A stretch of DNA of 64,000 nt from Streptomyces sp. TBY4 (GCF_024213195.1 NZ_JANAVF010000008.1:124001-188000), one strand, 5' to 3'. Shown: positions 40,325 to 49,815, numbered from the stretch's first letter. The notes: generated from the sequence alone by a model not told the origin. Made by a program: numbers and translations.

Positions 40325-41338
40325 ATGACCACCACCGCACCCGGCGCCGACGGCCGGGCGGCCCCGGCGCCGGCTCCGGCGTCGGCTCCGGACGGGACAT
40401 CGGCCCCCGGCGCCGCCACCGTCCAGCCCGCGGCGGCGCCCGGCAGCAGCCCCTGGCAGCTCGCCCGGCGGGAACTCCGCCGCCGCCCCGCCGTCCGCAT
40501 CAGCCTCTGCGTCGTCCTGCTCTTCGTCCTGATGGCCGTCACCGCCCCCTGGCTGGGCGCGCTGGGCGGCTGGTCCCCGGACGAGTTCGACAAGTCCGCC
40601 ATCGACCCCTACCTGGGCGGCCAGCCGCTCGGCTCCTTCGGCGGGATCAGCCCCGAGCACTGGCTCGGCGTAGAACCCGTCACCGGCCGCGACCTGTTCT
40701 CCCGCGTCGTCCACGGCGCCCAGGTCTCGCTGCTCATCGCCTTCGCCGCCACCGCCATCGTGGTCGTGACGGGCACCGCCGCCGGAATCGCCGCCGGCTA
40801 CTTCGGCGGGCGCACCGACACCGTCCTGTCCCGGCTGATGGACCTGACGATGTCCTTCCCGTCCCTCATCTTCATGATCGCGATGCTGTCGGTGGCCAAG
40901 GACGTCAACCGCATCGTCCTCATGACCGTCGTCATCGGCGTCTTCGGCTGGCCCGGCGTCGCCCGCGTCGTCCGCGGCCAGACCCTCTCGCTCAAACACC
41001 GCGAGTACGTGGACGCCGCCCGCGTGGGCGGGGCGAGCTCCTGGCGGATCCTGACCCGCGACATCCTCCCGGGGGTCTCCGGCCCGGTCATCGCCTACAC
41101 CACCCTGCTCATCCCCGGCATGATCAGCACCGAGGCCGCGCTCAGCTACCTCGGCGTGGGCGTGCGCCCGCCCACCCCCTCCTGGGGCCAGATGATCGCC
41201 GAGTCCGTGGCCTTCTACGAGACCGACCCCATGTACTTCGTCATCCCGAGCCTCTTCCTCTTCCTCGCGGTCCTCGCCTTCACCCTGCTCGGCGACGCCC
41301 TGCGCGACATCCTCGACCCGAGGGGCGGCCGTACGTGA
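40325..41338 (+). CDS. Peptide ABC transporter permease (DppC-like)
   Basis: A 337-aa inner-membrane permease. After an Ala/Pro-rich 40-residue cytoplasmic extension come an N-terminal OppC helix (LCVVLLFVLMAVTAPWLG) and five more hydrophobic segments. The EAA loop contacting the ATPases reads EYVDAARVGGASSWRI. It overlaps the next permease gene by 4 nt. The order SBP-DppC-DppB-DppD-DppF differs from the usual B-before-C arrangement. Confidence 0.92.
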   Translation: MTTTAPGADGRAAPAPAPASAPDGTSAPGAATVQPAAAPGSSPWQLARRELRRRPAVRISLCVVLLFVLMAVTAPWLGALGGWSPDEFDKSAIDPYLGGQPLGSFGGISPEHWLGVEPVTGRDLFSRVVHGAQVSLLIAFAATAIVVVTGTAAGIAAGYFGGRTDTVLSRLMDLTMSFPSLIFMIAMLSVAKDVNRIVLMTVVIGVFGWPGVARVVRGQTLSLKHREYVDAARVGGASSWRILTRDILPGVSGPVIAYTTLLIPGMISTEAALSYLGVGVRPPTPSWGQMIAESVAFYETDPMYFVIPSLFLFLAVLAFTLLGDALRDILDPRGGRT

Positions 41339-42321
41339 TCCTCTACCTCGCGCGCCGGCTGCTCGCCCTCGCCGGCGTCCTCCTGGCCATCGCCGCCATC
41401 ACCTTCCTCATCTTCTACGTGCTCCCCTCCGACCCGGCCGCGGCCGCCTGCGGCAAGACCTGCAGCGCCGAGCGGCTGGCCGACGTACGGGCCTACCTCG
41501 GCCTGGACCAGCCGCTGTGGCGGCAGTTCGCCGACTTCCTCACCGGGATCTTCACCGGACGCACCCTCGGCACCGGCCAGTACGCCGTCCAGTGCGACTT
41601 CCCCTGCCTGGGCTACTCCTACGAGAACTCCCTGCCCGTATGGGACCTGCTCATGGACCGGCTCCCGGTCTCCGCCTCCCTCGCCGTCGGCGCCGCCGCC
41701 CTCTGGCTCGTCCTCGGCCTCGGCGCGGGAGTCACCGCCGCCCTGCGCAAGGACACGGCCACCGACAAGGCCCTCATGGTCGGCGCGGTCGCCGCCGCCT
41801 CCCTGCCCGTGTACTTCACCTCCGTGATGCTCATCTACGGAGTCATCCGCATCGCCGGGCTCCTGCCCTACCCCGCCTACCAGGCCTTCACCGACAACCC
41901 CCTGGCCTGGGCGAGCAACCTGCTCCTGCCTTGGACCGCGCTGGCCCTGCTCTACGCCGCGATGTACGCCCGCCAGAGCCGCGGTTCGATGATCGAGGCG
42001 ATGGCCGAGCCGCACATCCGCACCGCCCGCGCCAAGGGAATGCCCGAACGCACCGTCGTGGTCAAGCACGGACTGCGCTCCGGGATGACCCCGATCCTCA
42101 CCATCTTCGGCATGGACCTCGGCGGCCTGCTCGCCGGCGCCGTCATCACCGAGTCCATCTTCGGACTCCCGGGCATCGGGCGGCTCTTCTACGGGGCCCT
42201 GGTCAGCTCCGACCAGCCCGTCGTGCTCGGAGTCACCCTGCTGGCCGCCTTCTTCATCGTCGTCGCGAACCTCGCGGTCGACCTCCTGTACGCCGTCATC
42301 GACCCGAGGGTGAGGTACTGA
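41335..42321 (+). CDS. Peptide ABC transporter permease (DppB-like)
   Basis: A 328-aa permease with an N-terminal helix LLALAGVLLAIAAITFLIFYVL and the EAA loop PHIRTARAKGMPERTV. GTG 41335 overlaps the DppC-like stop. An inserted Cys-containing segment (AACGKTCSAE and QCDFPCLGY) lies in the first external loop; four cysteines there could form disulfides. It forms the heterodimeric pore with the preceding permease. Confidence 0.92.
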   Translation: MILYLARRLLALAGVLLAIAAITFLIFYVLPSDPAAAACGKTCSAERLADVRAYLGLDQPLWRQFADFLTGIFTGRTLGTGQYAVQCDFPCLGYSYENSLPVWDLLMDRLPVSASLAVGAAALWLVLGLGAGVTAALRKDTATDKALMVGAVAAASLPVYFTSVMLIYGVIRIAGLLPYPAYQAFTDNPLAWASNLLLPWTALALLYAAMYARQSRGSMIEAMAEPHIRTARAKGMPERTVVVKHGLRSGMTPILTIFGMDLGGLLAGAVITESIFGLPGIGRLFYGALVSSDQPVVLGVTLLAAFFIVVANLAVDLLYAVIDPRVRY

Positions 42322-43352
42322 TGGCTCCTCCCGAAGCCGCACCTCCCGCGGCCCCGCTGCTCCAAGTCCGGGACCTCCAAGTCACGTTCACCACCCCGCG
42401 CGGCACCGTGCGCGCCGTCGACTCGCTCGGCTTCACCGTCGAGGCCGGCCGCACGCTCGGCATCGTCGGCGAGTCCGGCTCGGGCAAGTCCGTCACCTCG
42501 CTGGCCGTCATGGGCCTGCACCGGGGCGCCGAGATCGGCGGCTCCATCGCCCTCGACGGGCAGGAGCTGACCACCAAGTCGGAGAAGGAGCTCTCGAAGC
42601 TGCGCGGCCGCAAGATGGCCATGATCTTCCAGGACCCGCTGTCCAGCCTGCACCCCTACTACACGGTCGGGGAGCAGATCGCCGAGCACTTCCGGGTCCA
42701 CTTCCGGGCCGGCCGGGCCGCCGCGAAGCGGCGCGCCGTCGACATGCTCGGCGAGGTCGGAATCCCCGAACCCGCCCGCCGGGCGGGGGAGTACCCGCAC
42801 CAGTTCTCCGGCGGCATGCGCCAGCGCGCGATGATCGCCATGGCGCTGGCCTGCGAACCCGACCTGCTCATCGCCGACGAGCCCACCACCGCCCTGGACG
42901 TCACCGTGCAGGCGCAGATCCTGGAGCTGATCGCCGGGCTCCAGCAGGAGCGCGGACTCGGCGTCGTCATGATCACCCACGATCTGGGAGTGGTCGCCCG
43001 CGTCGCCCACGAGGTGCTCGTCATGTACGGCGGCCGGGCCGCCGAACAGGCCCCGGTGGACGATCTGTTCGCCGATCCGGCGCACCCCTACACCCGGGGG
43101 CTCCTCGACTCCCTGCCCCGGCTGGACGACGCCGACGACGAGCCGCTGCGGGCCATCCCCGGCTCCCCGCCCTCCCTGCTCGCCCCGGCCCCGGGGTGCG
43201 CGTTCGCTCCGCGGTGCGGGGTGGCGGCCGCGAGCGGCGACGTGGAACGCGACCGCTGCGCCACGGTGCGGCCCGAGCTGAGGCCGTACGGCGACTCCGG
43301 CCGCAAGACGGCCTGCCACTTCGCCGGCGCCGTCCGGGAGGTGACCCGATGA
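42321..43352 (+). CDS. Peptide ABC transporter ATPase (DppD-like)
   Basis: A 343-aa ABC ATPase: Walker A GESGSGKSV, signature FSGGMRQRAMIAMAL, Walker B DLLIADEPTTALD and the switch His in MITHDLG. The C-terminal oligopeptide-transporter extension has the Cys cluster APGCAFAPRCGVA plus later Cys, typical of this family. The ATG shares one base with the previous stop (TGATG). It pairs with the DppF-like subunit to power uptake. Confidence 0.93.
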   Translation: MAPPEAAPPAAPLLQVRDLQVTFTTPRGTVRAVDSLGFTVEAGRTLGIVGESGSGKSVTSLAVMGLHRGAEIGGSIALDGQELTTKSEKELSKLRGRKMAMIFQDPLSSLHPYYTVGEQIAEHFRVHFRAGRAAAKRRAVDMLGEVGIPEPARRAGEYPHQFSGGMRQRAMIAMALACEPDLLIADEPTTALDVTVQAQILELIAGLQQERGLGVVMITHDLGVVARVAHEVLVMYGGRAAEQAPVDDLFADPAHPYTRGLLDSLPRLDDADDEPLRAIPGSPPSLLAPAPGCAFAPRCGVAAASGDVERDRCATVRPELRPYGDSGRKTACHFAGAVREVTR

Positions 43353-44374
43353 CCACCGCGAACCGGACCGGACCGGACATCGCCCGGGTCCCCGCCGCCC
43401 GCGGCGAGACCCCGCCCCCACTGCTGCGCGTCCGCGACCTCGCGATGGCCTTCCCCGGCAAGCGGACCGCGACCGGGCGCCGGGGGGCTCCCGTGCGCGC
43501 CGTCGACGGAGTCTCCTTCGACCTGGAGGCCGGCCGGACCCTGGGCCTCGTAGGGGAGTCGGGCTGCGGCAAGTCCACCACCGGGCGGATGCTGGTCCGG
43601 CTGCTGGAACCGACCTCCGGAAGCGTGGAGTTCGACGGCAGGGACATCAGCCGGCTCTCCCAGTCGGCCCTGCGCCCGCTGCGGCGGAACCTCCAGATGG
43701 TCTTCCAGGATCCGCACTCCTCCCTCAACCCCCGCCAGACGGTGGCCCGGATCATCTCCGACCCGCTGCTGGTGCAGGGGTCGAGCGCGGCGGACGCCCG
43801 CCGCCGGGCCGCCGAACTGATGGAGCTCGTCGGACTGATCCCGGAGCACATCGACCGCTATCCGCACGAGTTCTCCGGCGGCCAGGCGCAGCGCATCGGC
43901 ATCGCCCGGTCGCTCTCCACCAGCCCCCGGCTGATCGTCGCCGACGAACCGGTCTCGGCGCTCGACGTCTCCGTCCAGGCGCAGATCGTCAACCTCATGG
44001 AGCGGCTGCGCGCCGAACTGGGCCTGGCCTACGTGTTCATCGCGCACGACCTCTCGGTCGTCAAGCGGGTCAGCGACCGGGTCGCGGTCATGTACCTCGG
44101 CCGGATCGTGGAGATGGGCGACAAGAAGTCGCTCTATGAGAACCCCCAGCACCCTTACACCAGGGCGCTGTTGTCCGCCGTACCGCTGCCGGACCCGGCG
44201 GCGGAGCGGCGGCGCGAGCGGATCGTGCTGCTCGGCGACCCGCCGAGCCCGGCCGCCCCGCCCCCGGGCTGCACCTTCCACCCGAGGTGCCCCGTGGCGC
44301 AGGAGATCTGTCGCACCGAACGGCCGCTGCTGCGGACGGTCGCCTCCCGTGAGGTGGCCTGCCACATGGCGTAG
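43349..44374 (+). CDS. Peptide ABC transporter ATPase (DppF-like)
   Basis: A 341-aa ABC ATPase: Walker A GESGCGKST, signature FSGGQAQRIGIARSL, Walker B RLIVADEPVSALD, switch FIAHDLS, and the C-terminal PPGCTFHPRCPVA cluster of oligopeptide importers. ATG 43349 overlaps the DppD-like stop by 4 nt. It is the last gene of the importer operon; a perfect 16-bp terminator follows. Confidence 0.93.
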   Translation: MTTANRTGPDIARVPAARGETPPPLLRVRDLAMAFPGKRTATGRRGAPVRAVDGVSFDLEAGRTLGLVGESGCGKSTTGRMLVRLLEPTSGSVEFDGRDISRLSQSALRPLRRNLQMVFQDPHSSLNPRQTVARIISDPLLVQGSSAADARRRAAELMELVGLIPEHIDRYPHEFSGGQAQRIGIARSLSTSPRLIVADEPVSALDVSVQAQIVNLMERLRAELGLAYVFIAHDLSVVKRVSDRVAVMYLGRIVEMGDKKSLYENPQHPYTRALLSAVPLPDPAAERRRERIVLLGDPPSPAAPPPGCTFHPRCPVAQEICRTERPLLRTVASREVACHMA

Positions 44375-44415
44375 CCACGGACGCCCGGGGGACCGGCGGG
44401 AAACCCGGGTACGGG

Positions 44416-44452
44416 GAGGGCCCCGGAGCGATGATCTCGCTCCGGGGCCCTC
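44416..44452. terminator. Perfect 16-bp bidirectional terminator
   Basis: GAGGGCCCCGGAGCGA (44416-44431) pairs exactly with TCGCTCCGGGGCCCTC (44437-44452) around a 5-nt loop; GCTTCGTTT follows on the plus strand. It lies between the convergent importer operon and the S9 peptidase gene. Confidence 0.9.
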
Positions 44453-44494
44453 GCTTCGTTTCCGGCGGCGCCTCGGGTGCCGGGCCGCCGCGCC

Positions 44495-46588
44495 TCAGGC
44501 CAGGCCCAGCTCCTTGCGGAAGAAGTCCAGCTCCAGCGCCATGATCTTCTCCCGCGCCCCGCCGGGGGTCATGTGCGTGACGCCCGGCAGCGCGAGCAGC
44601 TGGTGCGGACGGCCCGCGTCCGTCAGGGCCTGGGACAGCCGCAGGGTGTGCGAAGGATGGACGTTGTCGTCGGCCAGCCCCGTGACCAGGAGCAGCGGCC
44701 GGGTCAGCTTCGGCGCATCCGCCAGGAGCGAGTCCCGCTCGTACACCTCCGGGTGCTCCTGGGGCAGACCGAGGTACCGCTCGGTGTACGCCGTGTCGTA
44801 CTGCCGGAAGTCGGTCGGCGCCGCCCCCGCGGCCGCCGCGTGGAAGACGTCCGGACGGCGCAGCACCGCCATCGCGGAGAGGTAGCCGCCGTACGACCAG
44901 CCGCGGATGCCGACCCGGGTCAGGTCGAGGTCGCCGTGGCGCGCCCCGAGCGCCTGCAGGGCGGCGACCTGGTCCTCCAGGGTGACCTCGGAGAAGCCCC
45001 GGTACATGGCGTGGGTGAACTTCGGCGAGACGTAGGCGGTGCCGCGGTTGTCGACGGTGACCACGGCGAAGCCCTGGTCGGCCCACCACTGCCGGTGCTG
45101 CCAGCGGCGCGGCTCGGCGCTGACGTCCTGCATGCCGGGGCCGCCGTAGCTGTCCATCAGGACGGGCAGCCGGGTGCCGGGGACGTGCCCGCGCGGCAGT
45201 ACGAGGGCGGTGGGCACCGCGTGCTCGGTGACCCGCTCCAGGACCGGGACCACCCGGTAGGGCAGCGGCTGCGACAGGTCGCCGGGGGCGTCGGGCTCCC
45301 GCCCGTCGGCGGTCCGCAGGAGGCGCCGGATGCCGTCGGCGTCGGCGGAGGCCAGCAGCAGGGCCCCGGCGGCCGAGGCCAGGACCGTGTGCACCCCGGG
45401 GCCGTCCGCGAGCGGGGTCAGGTCGCCGGTGTCCGGGTCCAGCAGGAGCACCTGCTGCTCGGAGGGGTCGCGCTGCCCGGCCTCGATCAGCAGCCGTCCC
45501 CCGTGGGTGCCGGCCACGCAGCGGACCTGGAGCCCGTCCCCGGTGATCAGCGCGCCGTCCAGGGCGAGCGCGCGGGCGGCTCCGCCGGGGGTGTCGGCCG
45601 AGGTGAGCATCCGGCCGTCGGCGAGCCGCGCCGGGGTGCCGGGCAGCAGGGTGTCCACCCACTGGGGGTGCGTGGTGCGCGACAGCTCCCGGGTGTGCCC
45701 GGTGTCCGGGTCGGCGGAGAGCAGCAGGACGTTGCGCTGGAGCCGGTCCCGCACGGTGAGCAGGATCTCGGAGGGGGAGTCCCACTCCGCGTCGGAGACG
45801 TAGGGGTAGGTCTCGGTGTCCCAGTCGAGCCGCACGGCGGCGTCCGTGCCCGGCCGGAGCACCCAGAACCGGACGTCGGCGTTGGGGCCGCCCGCCTCGG
45901 GATACGCGAAGTCCTCGGCCGGCAGCTCCGGGCGCGCCGGGTCGGCGAACCAGCGCCGCTGGAGGGCGGATTCGTCGACGCGGGCGGCCAGCAGGCGCTC
46001 CCCGTCGGGGGACCACCAGTGCCCCCGGTGGCGGTCGAGTTCCTCGGCGGCGGCGAATTCCGCGACGCCCCAGCGGGCTCCGTCGTCGGGGCTGATCCGG
46101 CCGCCGGGGACGGTGTGCAGGGCGTCGCCGGCGACGTAGGCGATGCGCGAGGCGTCGGGGCTGGGGCGCGGGTCGAAGACGGGCCCGGCGGTGGGGAGTT
46201 CCTTGGGCTGCGCGGGCGCTCCGGAGTCCGCCGCGGGAGTCACCTCGTACAGCCGCCCGTAGAGCGCGAACACCGCGGTGCGCCCGTCGGCGGAGAGCGC
46301 GTAGGAGCCGATCCCGGCGGCGACGAGCCGCGAGCGCTCGCGCAGCCGGCGTTCGACGACGGGGAGGGGGGCGGGTTCGGGGAAGAGCTCGCGGGGGTCG
46401 GCGAGCCGGGTTTCGGTGCCGGTGGCGGTGTCCAGCACCCAGAGGCTGTCGAAGGGATCGGTGGGGCCGCTGGAGCGGAGGAACCAGAGGAGCCTGCCTT
46501 CGTCGCCGAAGGAGAAGGCGCGCGGGGCGCCGTAGGTGAACCGGGCGGTGCTCGCGGAGAGCCTGAGGAAGTCATCCATACGATCCAT
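44495..46588 (-). CDS. S9 family dipeptidyl peptidase (DPP-IV type)
   Basis: A 697-aa serine peptidase with a DPP-IV N-terminal beta-propeller (about 1-440) and an alpha/beta-hydrolase domain. Triad: S565 in GWSYGG, Asp in ADDNVH (640-641), H672 in GVTHMT. The double-Glu motif that anchors a free N-terminus is E182-E183 in AEFAAAEELDR, just before WWSPDGE, as in true dipeptidyl peptidases that release Xaa-Pro dipeptides. There is no signal peptide, so it works in the cytoplasm. Convergent with the peptide importer, it suits digestion of imported Gly-Pro-rich peptides. Its promoter carries ATGTGAAAT, the reverse of the ATTTCACAT seen at the collagenase and importer promoters. Confidence 0.9.
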   Translation of the reverse strand: MDRMDDFLRLSASTARFTYGAPRAFSFGDEGRLLWFLRSSGPTDPFDSLWVLDTATGTETRLADPRELFPEPAPLPVVERRLRERSRLVAAGIGSYALSADGRTAVFALYGRLYEVTPAADSGAPAQPKELPTAGPVFDPRPSPDASRIAYVAGDALHTVPGGRISPDDGARWGVAEFAAAEELDRHRGHWWSPDGERLLAARVDESALQRRWFADPARPELPAEDFAYPEAGGPNADVRFWVLRPGTDAAVRLDWDTETYPYVSDAEWDSPSEILLTVRDRLQRNVLLLSADPDTGHTRELSRTTHPQWVDTLLPGTPARLADGRMLTSADTPGGAARALALDGALITGDGLQVRCVAGTHGGRLLIEAGQRDPSEQQVLLLDPDTGDLTPLADGPGVHTVLASAAGALLLASADADGIRRLLRTADGREPDAPGDLSQPLPYRVVPVLERVTEHAVPTALVLPRGHVPGTRLPVLMDSYGGPGMQDVSAEPRRWQHRQWWADQGFAVVTVDNRGTAYVSPKFTHAMYRGFSEVTLEDQVAALQALGARHGDLDLTRVGIRGWSYGGYLSAMAVLRRPDVFHAAAAGAAPTDFRQYDTAYTERYLGLPQEHPEVYERDSLLADAPKLTRPLLLVTGLADDNVHPSHTLRLSQALTDAGRPHQLLALPGVTHMTPGGAREKIMALELDFFRKELGLA

Positions 46589-46599
46589 GGAGTCAGTGT

Positions 46600-46612
46600 G
46601 TCATGTGAAATA
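46600..46612. promoter_or_regulatory. ATTTCACAT element upstream of the DPP-IV gene (site F)
   Basis: The minus strand reads TATTTCACATGAC, matching ATTTCACATTAC of promoter copies A and B in 11 of 12 core positions. It lies 12-24 nt before the S9 peptidase start codon, a position suited to repression. Confidence 0.5.
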
Positions 46613-46685
46613 CCACACGGTATATGCCACATAGGCTAGGCCATTCGAGTGGTGACACCCCGGGTACAGGTTTAGCGTCGAAAAA

Positions 46686-48251
46686 GTGGACCCGAACGCT
46701 ACGCCGAGCAGTACCAGCACCGGGACCGACGGCAAGGTCCGAGGCAACGGCGGCGGTCACGGACTCGCCCTGTTCGTGATCGCTTCCTGCCAGCTCATGG
46801 TCGTTCTCGACATCACCATCGTGAACATCGCGCTGCCGCACATCCAGACCGCACTCGACTTCTCCACCGAGAGCCTGTCCTGGGTCGTCAACGCCTACAC
46901 CCTCACCTTCGGCGGCCTGCTGCTCCTCGGAGGCCGCGCCGGTGACATCCTCGGCCGGCGGCGGGTCTTCATCTTCGGCGTCCTGCTCTTCGGCCTGGCC
47001 TCACTGCTCGGTGGATTCGCCCAGAACGCGGGCCAGTTGATGGCCGCCCGCGCGCTGCAGGGCGTCGGCGGCGCCATCGCCTCGCCGACCGCCCTCGCGC
47101 TGATCACCACCACCTTCCGCGAAGGCCCCGAACGCAACCGGGCCTTCGGCGTCTTCGCCGGCGTCTCGGCCGGCGGCGGAGCGATCGGCCTGCTGGCCGG
47201 CGGCGTGCTCGTGGAGTGGCTGAACTGGCGCTGGGTGCTCTTCGTCAACGTCCCGATCGCCCTGCTGATCGCCCTCGTCACCCCGAAGGTGATCCGCGAA
47301 TCGCGGCGCCACCCCGGACACTTCGACCTCTCGGGCGCCCTGCTCTCCACCGTCGGCATGGTGGCCCTGGTCTACGGATTCATCCGCGCGTCCCAGGAAG
47401 GCTGGCGGGACGGGCTGACGCTCGGCTCCTTCGCGGCGGCCGTGGTCCTGCTGACCCTCTTCATCGTCAACGAACGCCGCTCGCCCCAGCCGATCACCCC
47501 GCTGCACATGTTCCTCGACCGCAACCGGGCCGGCACGTACGCGATCATGCTCTTCTTCGCCTGCGCGATCTTCGGCATGTTCTTCTTCCTGACCCTGTTC
47601 GTGCAGAACGTGCTGGGCTTCAGCCCGCTGCGGGCCGGGCTCGCCTTCCTGCCGGTCAGCGCGATGATCGCGGTGACCGCTGGGATGACCTCCCAGCTGC
47701 TGCCGAAGTTCGGGCCCAAGCCGTTCATGGTGACCGGCTCCCTGCTCTCGGCCGCCGGCCTGGCCTGGCTCACGCAGACCGACATCCACTCCACGTACCT
47801 GGGCAGCATCCTGGGCCCGATGCTGCTCTTCAGCGCCGGCATGGGCATGCAGTTCGTGTCCCTGACCCTGATGGCCCTCTCGAACGTCCCCGACCGGGAA
47901 TCGGGCGCGGCGTCCGGACTCCTGAACGCGATGCAGCAGGTGGGCGGTTCGCTCGGCCTGTCCATCCTGGTCACCGTCTTCGGCACGGCCAGCCGCAATG
48001 AGGCCAGGGACCAGGCGGGCTCCTTCCTGCGCACCGCCACACCCGAACAGAAGCTCTTCTTCGCCAAGACCAAGCAGTACCCGAAGCCCTGGAGCGACCA
48101 GGTCCTCACCTCGGGCGTCAGCGCCGCCTTCGTCGCGGCGGCCGTGTTCACCCTGGTCACGGCGCTGATCGCACTCTTCGTCATCCAGGTGAGGCCCTCG
48201 GACCTCGCCCGCCTCCAGGGCAACCACACACCGGCGGCGGGCCCTTCGTGA
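46686..48251 (+). CDS. MFS transporter, DHA2/EmrB-QacA family
   Basis: A 521-aa drug:proton antiporter with about 14 predicted membrane helices. Helix 1 carries LMVVLDITIVNIALPHIQTAL, the DHA2 motif, followed by WVVNAYTLTFGGLLLLGGRAGDILGRRRVF (motif A, in part). It probably exports toxic small molecules. GTG 46686 was taken as start; a TetR or MarR partner is not adjacent. It is not obviously part of the collagen island. Confidence 0.9.
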   Translation: MDPNATPSSTSTGTDGKVRGNGGGHGLALFVIASCQLMVVLDITIVNIALPHIQTALDFSTESLSWVVNAYTLTFGGLLLLGGRAGDILGRRRVFIFGVLLFGLASLLGGFAQNAGQLMAARALQGVGGAIASPTALALITTTFREGPERNRAFGVFAGVSAGGGAIGLLAGGVLVEWLNWRWVLFVNVPIALLIALVTPKVIRESRRHPGHFDLSGALLSTVGMVALVYGFIRASQEGWRDGLTLGSFAAAVVLLTLFIVNERRSPQPITPLHMFLDRNRAGTYAIMLFFACAIFGMFFFLTLFVQNVLGFSPLRAGLAFLPVSAMIAVTAGMTSQLLPKFGPKPFMVTGSLLSAAGLAWLTQTDIHSTYLGSILGPMLLFSAGMGMQFVSLTLMALSNVPDRESGAASGLLNAMQQVGGSLGLSILVTVFGTASRNEARDQAGSFLRTATPEQKLFFAKTKQYPKPWSDQVLTSGVSAAFVAAAVFTLVTALIALFVIQVRPSDLARLQGNHTPAAGPS

Positions 48252-48269
48252 CCGGCGGGCCCTGCGGGC

Positions 48270-49706
48270 TCATGACGCGGGACGGATCCTGACCCGCGCC
48301 GGACCGGTGGCGCGCAGGGTGATCCCGGCGGTGACGGGGACCTCGGTGTCCACCGCCTCGAACTCGTAGGCCCGCAGCAGCATCGCCAGCGCGATCACCG
48401 ACTCCAGCATGGAGAAGTGCTGTCCGATGCAGGCGCGCGGGCCGCCGCCGAAGGGCAGCCAGGCGTAACGCGGCCGGGCCGCCTCCGCCTCCGGGGTGAA
48501 CCGGTCGGGGTCGAAGCGCTCCGGGTCCGGCCAGTGGCCGGGGTGGCGGTGGGTCACCCAGGGCGCCACGATCACATCGGCGCCGGCCGGGATGGTGTGC
48601 CCGTCCACCTCGGCCGCGGCGACCGAGCGGCGGCCGATGGCGGGCGCCGCGGGGTAGAGCCGCATGGCCTCCTTGAGCACCTGGGTGAGGTACGGGAGCC
48701 GGTCGAGGTCGGCCGCCACGGGCGTACGGTCACCCAGGACCGCGGTGATCTCGGCGCGGGCCCGGTCCTGGAACCCGGGATGGCGGGCCGGCAGGTGGAG
48801 GGAGAAGGCGAGCGAGGTGGCGGTCGTCTCGTGCCCGGCGAGCAGGAAGACCAGGACCTGGTCGCGCAGCTCGGTGGCGTCGAACTCCGCGTCGTCCGCG
48901 CTGGTCGCGGCGGCGAGCAGCGACAGCAGGTCCTGGTCCTCCTGCTCGCCCGTCTCGCCCACCGCACCCGCTTCCGGGTTCCGGCGGCGCTCGGCGATGA
49001 TCCCGTCGCACACGGCGTACAGCTCGTCCATCGCGGCGGCCGCCCGCCTGTTGCCCGGAGTGGGCCAGTCGCGCGGGATGTTGACGGGGGAGTAGCCGCG
49101 GCGCATCACATAAGCCGTGATGACCGGAAAGGACCGGTCGACGACCTCGGCCGTGGCGTCCACGTCGGTGCCGAAGAGGATCCGGGCGACGGCGCGCAGC
49201 GCGAGGGTCATCATCTCGTCCGCGACGTCGACCACCCCGCCCGGGGCCGCCTCCCAGGCGGCGAGGGTGGCGGCGGTCTCGGTCGCGACGGCGTCCGCGT
49301 ACCCGTCCACCCGGCGCTTGGTGAACAGCGGCTGGACCAGCCGCCGCTGGCGCTGGTAGTCCTCGTCCTGGCTGGTGAGCAGCCCGTTGCCGAGGGCGTC
49401 GCGGATCTCCTGGTAGATGGCGTTGTCCTTGCGGAAATTGGCCGCCTGCGAGGCCAGCACCTGCTGCGCCCCCTCCGGCGAGAACACGCAGTGCAGCTCG
49501 GCCCGCAGCCCCGGCGGACCGGCCGTGATCCGCACGACGTCGCCGTGCAGGCGCTGCGCCCGCAGGTACGTGCCGAGGGCGTCCGAGGTGAGGTCGGCGA
49601 GCGACCCGAGCAGCGGGGAGCCCTCCAGCCGGGGGATCTCCGTACGGCCGTCGGTCCCCGCCCCTGCTGCTGTTCGTGCTGCTCGTACCGCTCGTGCTGC
49701 TGCCAT
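48270..49706 (-). CDS. Cytochrome P450
   Basis: A 478-aa P450. I-helix oxygen-binding AGHETTATS, K-helix ExxR in LKEAMRLYP, PERF region DPERFDPDRF and the heme loop FGGGPRACIGQHF with the axial Cys426 are all intact. The length and LYPAAP motif resemble bacterial P450s related to CYP102/CYP4-like class II forms more than the short macrolide hydroxylases. ATG 49706 is preceded by GGCGGAG. The redox partner is not nearby; substrate unknown. Confidence 0.92.
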   Translation of the reverse strand: MAAARAVRAARTAAGAGTDGRTEIPRLEGSPLLGSLADLTSDALGTYLRAQRLHGDVVRITAGPPGLRAELHCVFSPEGAQQVLASQAANFRKDNAIYQEIRDALGNGLLTSQDEDYQRQRRLVQPLFTKRRVDGYADAVATETAATLAAWEAAPGGVVDVADEMMTLALRAVARILFGTDVDATAEVVDRSFPVITAYVMRRGYSPVNIPRDWPTPGNRRAAAAMDELYAVCDGIIAERRRNPEAGAVGETGEQEDQDLLSLLAAATSADDAEFDATELRDQVLVFLLAGHETTATSLAFSLHLPARHPGFQDRARAEITAVLGDRTPVAADLDRLPYLTQVLKEAMRLYPAAPAIGRRSVAAAEVDGHTIPAGADVIVAPWVTHRHPGHWPDPERFDPDRFTPEAEAARPRYAWLPFGGGPRACIGQHFSMLESVIALAMLLRAYEFEAVDTEVPVTAGITLRATGPARVRIRPAS

Positions 49707-49815
49707 GACTCCGCCCTCAGAACTGTGCCGAACTGTGCCGACAGGGCGATTCTGAGGGCGGAAGCCCGCCCGGGGCGAGGATCCGCGGGCCATCAGGCCG
49801 AATATCGACGCTGCT

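Noticed and set aside
46686..49706. Start of a specialised-metabolite cluster (MFS plus P450)
   Set aside because: No scaffold-building enzyme (PKS, NRPS, terpene synthase, RiPP) is nearby.
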